Source: Anaerolineales bacterium UBA3082 (GTDB lineage: Bacteria; Chloroflexota; Anaerolineae; UBA7937). Taken from it: DNA of 32,946 bases. The DNA lies in the NCBI GenBank assembly GCA_002366595.1, contig DFBK01000025.1, positions 1 through 32,946 on the forward strand. Direction: 5' to 3'. This document shows positions 30,831 to 32,946 of the stretch, piece after piece. Under the pieces are notes generated by a model. The model made no database searches. It worked only from the letters and a program-made list of their open reading frames with translations, and was not told the DNA's origin. The position numbers and the translations under genes are program-made. Within the stretch, counting starts at the first letter, position 1; each line of letters opens with the position of its first letter.

Positions 30831-31702
30831 AGGCTGCTTTGGTGCTCTTTATGGGGGTGGTAGCCGTCTCCTTCGCCTCCATCTTCATCAGGCTGGCCGA
30901 GGCGCCACCCCTTATTATCGCCGCCTACCGCTTGGGCTTGGCCTCTCTGGTTATAGGGCCGGTGGCTCTCATCAGGTCTGGTCAGGAGTTGAGGGCCTTG
31001 AACCGCAGGGATCTCTTCTATCTGGTGATAGCCGGGGTATTTCTGGCCCTGCATTTCGGTCTATGGATCGCTTCTCTGGCCTATACTACCGTGGCCAGTT
31101 CCGTCATTCTGGTCACCATGAGCCCCCTCTTTGTGGGGCTATTCTCCCCTCTTTTGGGGATGGATCGAGTTACCAAGGGGATGCTGGGAGGGATACTCCT
31201 CTCCCTGGTAGGGAGCATGGCCATTGGCTACGGGGACTTCGCTTTAGGGAGAGGAGCCTTGTGGGGGGACATCCTGGCTCTGGGGGGAGCGGTGATGGTC
31301 ACTGGCTATCTACTGGCCGGTCGAAGGCTCAGGCAGGACCTCTCGCTTTTGCCCTACATCTCTCTCACCTATTCCGTGGCTGCGGCTGTGACGCTACTTC
31401 TCTGTCTTCTCACTGGACAGCGGTTAACCGGCTATTCATCTACCACTTATCTCATGTTCATTCTCTTGGCCCTGGTGCCCCAGGTGATCGGCCATTCGGC
31501 TTTCAACTGGGCTCTGGGGTACCTTTCGGCCCCCTTTGTCAGTGTCACTATCTTAGGGGAGCCGGTAGGGGCCACGATTTTGGCCTACCTCATACTTAAT
31601 GAGGTTCCTACCCTCCTGAAGATAATAGGCGGAGCGATGATCCTTTCAGGCATCTACCTGGCTTCACGGCAAGAAGTGGTCGAGGTTGTCCCCGTAAAAT
31701 GA
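30827..31702 (+). CDS. EamA-family (DMT) transporter
   Basis: A 291-aa membrane protein with ten predicted helices formed by two EamA repeats (about 1-135 and 145-285). Typical pieces are FIRLAEAPPLIIAAYRLGLA in the first repeat and APFVSVTILGEPVGATILAYLILNE near the end of the second. Members export amino acids, metabolites or nucleotide sugars; the substrate here is unknown, though position after an amidohydrolase suggests a small metabolite from that reaction. The start ATG overlaps the upstream stop as ATGA (30827-30830), and its own end overlaps the next gene in the same way. Confidence 0.9.
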   Translation: MKAALVLFMGVVAVSFASIFIRLAEAPPLIIAAYRLGLASLVIGPVALIRSGQELRALNRRDLFYLVIAGVFLALHFGLWIASLAYTTVASSVILVTMSPLFVGLFSPLLGMDRVTKGMLGGILLSLVGSMAIGYGDFALGRGALWGDILALGGAVMVTGYLLAGRRLRQDLSLLPYISLTYSVAAAVTLLLCLLTGQRLTGYSSTTYLMFILLALVPQVIGHSAFNWALGYLSAPFVSVTILGEPVGATILAYLILNEVPTLLKIIGGAMILSGIYLASRQEVVEVVPVK

Positions 31703-32334
31703 CCACCCGCTTGATTTTGGTGCGGCACGGGGAGACGGACTGGAACCTGGAGGGGCGGTATCAGGGACAGGCCGATGTGCCTTTGAACGAGCGGGGGAGG
31801 GAACAGGCGAGACTTTTGGCTGAACGGCTAAGGGGTGAGAGGATTGAGGCTATCTATGCCAGCGACCTTTCCCGTGCCTACGAGACGGCAAAGATCATAG
31901 CGGAGGCCCTTGGCCAGGAGGTGAAGACTCTCAAATCGCTGAGGGAGGTAGATACTGGGGTTTGGATGGGCCTTACTTTCCAGGAGGTGGAGAGTAGGTA
32001 CCCGGAGCATCTCAGAGAGTGGCGAGCCGACCCGTTGGAAGTGAAGCGATTGAAAGGGGAGTCCTACCTGGAGCTTTTCGAGAGGACCAAGACAGCCATA
32101 AGAGAGGTAGTGGAGGCTCACCCCGATCAGACCGTGCTCATCGTCGGCCATGGTGGAAATATGAAATGCATCGTCCTAGATGCCTTGGGGGTGGGGGCGA
32201 ATTGCGCCATAGGGATGGCCAGCCGATTCGCGGCTGATAACGCCTCCTTGCATATTCTACAGTATGGTGGGAACCGGGGGTTAATAGAAACCATAAATGA
32301 CACTTGTCATCTCCACCGGTTGCCTAAGAAATGA
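31699..32334 (+). CDS. Histidine phosphatase (phosphoglycerate-mutase-like)
   Basis: A 211-aa branch 1 histidine phosphatase. LVRHGETDWN holds the phospho-accepting His10 with Arg9, ASDLSRAYETA carries the second Arg, REVDTGVW has the likely proton-donor Glu, and IVGHGG gives the second catalytic His. Homologues are annotated as alpha-ribazole phosphatase, broad phosphatase PhoE or GpmB; the sequence alone does not decide. The GxWxG motif reads GVWMG, with Met in place of the common Glu. ATGA overlaps at both ends join it to the transporter and the following HAD gene. Confidence 0.88.
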   Translation: MTTRLILVRHGETDWNLEGRYQGQADVPLNERGREQARLLAERLRGERIEAIYASDLSRAYETAKIIAEALGQEVKTLKSLREVDTGVWMGLTFQEVESRYPEHLREWRADPLEVKRLKGESYLELFERTKTAIREVVEAHPDQTVLIVGHGGNMKCIVLDALGVGANCAIGMASRFAADNASLHILQYGGNRGLIETINDTCHLHRLPKK

Positions 32335-32946
32335 TGCACATCAACGATAGAGGGATAAACCATATACTTTTCGACTTGGATGAGACGCTCTATCCCCAGG
32401 AGACGGGGCTGATGGCCGTTGTTAGCCAGCGCATCAACGACTATATGCGGCTACGGCTGGGGATACCTGCTTCCCGGGTCCTAGAACTGAGAAATAGATA
32501 TTACCGCCTCTATGGCACTACCGGTCGGGGCCTCTATCTCCATCACCATCTAGATGTCCACGATTACCTGATCTATGTTCATGATCTGCCGGTGGAGGAG
32601 TATCTATCCCCTGACCCTCTCTTGGACGAGGTGTTGGATAGCATCGAGGCAGAGAAGGTGGTCTTCACCAACTCGCCTCGCGAGTATGTTCAGCGGGTGC
32701 TCAGGGCCCTAGGCGTGGAACGCCATTTTGACCGCATCTTCGATATCTATTTCTTGGAGCAGATCAATAAACCTGATAGGCGGGCTTACCTCAAGGTTAT
32801 AAAGGCCCTGGAAACCGATGGTCAGGATTGTCTGATTGTTGACGACTTGGCGAGGAATTTGAAGCCAGGGAAGGATCTAGGGATGGTGACCGTCCTAGTG
32901 GGCGACAGTCCTATCCTAAAGGATCCCTTAGGGAAAGGATCCCTGT
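32331..32946 (+). CDS. HAD hydrolase of the pyrimidine 5'-nucleotidase type, partial
   Basis: ATG 32331 overlaps the upstream stop (ATGA), and the frame is open to the right edge (205 codons seen). Motif I FDLDETLYP (nucleophile Asp15, acid/base Asp17), motif II FTNS, the Lys in INKPDRRAY and the acidic pair in VDDLARN match SDT1/PHM8-like and related HAD nucleotidases that dephosphorylate pyrimidine nucleotides. The last visible residues (SPILKDPLGKGSL) are encoded by the start of another copy of the GGATCCC repeat, so its C-terminus may be repeat-derived, like that of the HAD protein at 20725. Confidence 0.82.
   Translation, partial: MMHINDRGINHILFDLDETLYPQETGLMAVVSQRINDYMRLRLGIPASRVLELRNRYYRLYGTTGRGLYLHHHLDVHDYLIYVHDLPVEEYLSPDPLLDEVLDSIEAEKVVFTNSPREYVQRVLRALGVERHFDRIFDIYFLEQINKPDRRAYLKVIKALETDGQDCLIVDDLARNLKPGKDLGMVTVLVGDSPILKDPLGKGSL
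32934..32946. repeat. Start of a further palindromic repeat copy at the right edge
   Basis: AAAGGATCCCTGT (32934-32946) is identical to the lead-in of the second repeat copy at 25211-25223, and AAAGGATCCC also occurs 16 bp earlier (32918-32927). The window ends here, so the copy cannot be followed. Confidence 0.45.

Overview
The window is bacterial chromosomal DNA, GC-rich (roughly 55-58% by eye), with dense gene packing, many ATGA stop/start overlaps and near-consensus sigma-70-type promoters, most with 17-bp spacing. No rRNA, tRNA, CRISPR array or transposase gene was found. The gene content suggests an uncultured, probably anaerobic and possibly thermophilic bacterium, most likely Chloroflexota. 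Reasons are the long GT-C glycosyltransferases with soluble beta-sandwich tails, the glutaredoxin-DUF2085 fusion, the DHH-CBS-CBS-nucleotidyltransferase protein and the 2-oxoacid:ferredoxin oxidoreductase alpha subunit. That placement is an inference and was not tested.

Layout. 1-171: start of a minus-strand gene running off the left edge, with its own promoter. 172-733: long intergenic region with three inverted repeats and a strong promoter covered by C/G-run palindromes typical of CsoR operators. 734-3686: copper-efflux operon csoR, copZ-like chaperone, copA. 3983-4813: glutaredoxin-like/DUF2085 membrane fusion. 4845-8686 (minus): DHH-CBS-CBS-tRNA nucleotidyltransferase and an orphan korA. 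8744-10150: membrane-anchored TPR protein, divergent from korA with two facing, apparently leaderless promoters. 10158-17385 (minus): three large GT-C membrane proteins in one coupled operon, with recurring C-terminal beta-sandwich domains and one ILEI domain. 17527-19693: response regulator with Glu in place of the phospho-acceptor Asp, plus a GAF-GGDEF-T2SSE_N diguanylate cyclase. 19785-20601 (minus): decayed glyA pseudogene. 20725-26231 (minus): operon of methyltransferase, NDP-sugar epimerase, radical SAM enzyme, GT-C membrane protein and HAD phosphatase, probably for a cell-surface glycan or glycolipid. 26458-27141: AT-richer orphan membrane-anchored protein. 27303-end: operon of acyl-CoA dehydrogenase, EtfB (no EtfA nearby), YtcJ-type amidohydrolase, EamA transporter, histidine phosphatase and a HAD nucleotidase cut by the right edge.

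The most unusual signal is a set of palindromic, G/C-rich repeats lying inside genes. A 48-bp unit occurs twice in tandem (59-bp period) in frame within the epimerase gene. The period is not a multiple of three, so the two copies are translated in different frames, yet the gene stays open. Related pieces form the C-terminal tail of the HAD phosphatase and begin again in the last bases of the window inside another HAD gene. Different palindromes add short, low-complexity segments to CopA and to the GGDEF protein. This resembles the protein-coding palindromic elements known from Rickettsia (RPEs), but with unrelated sequence as far as I can judge.
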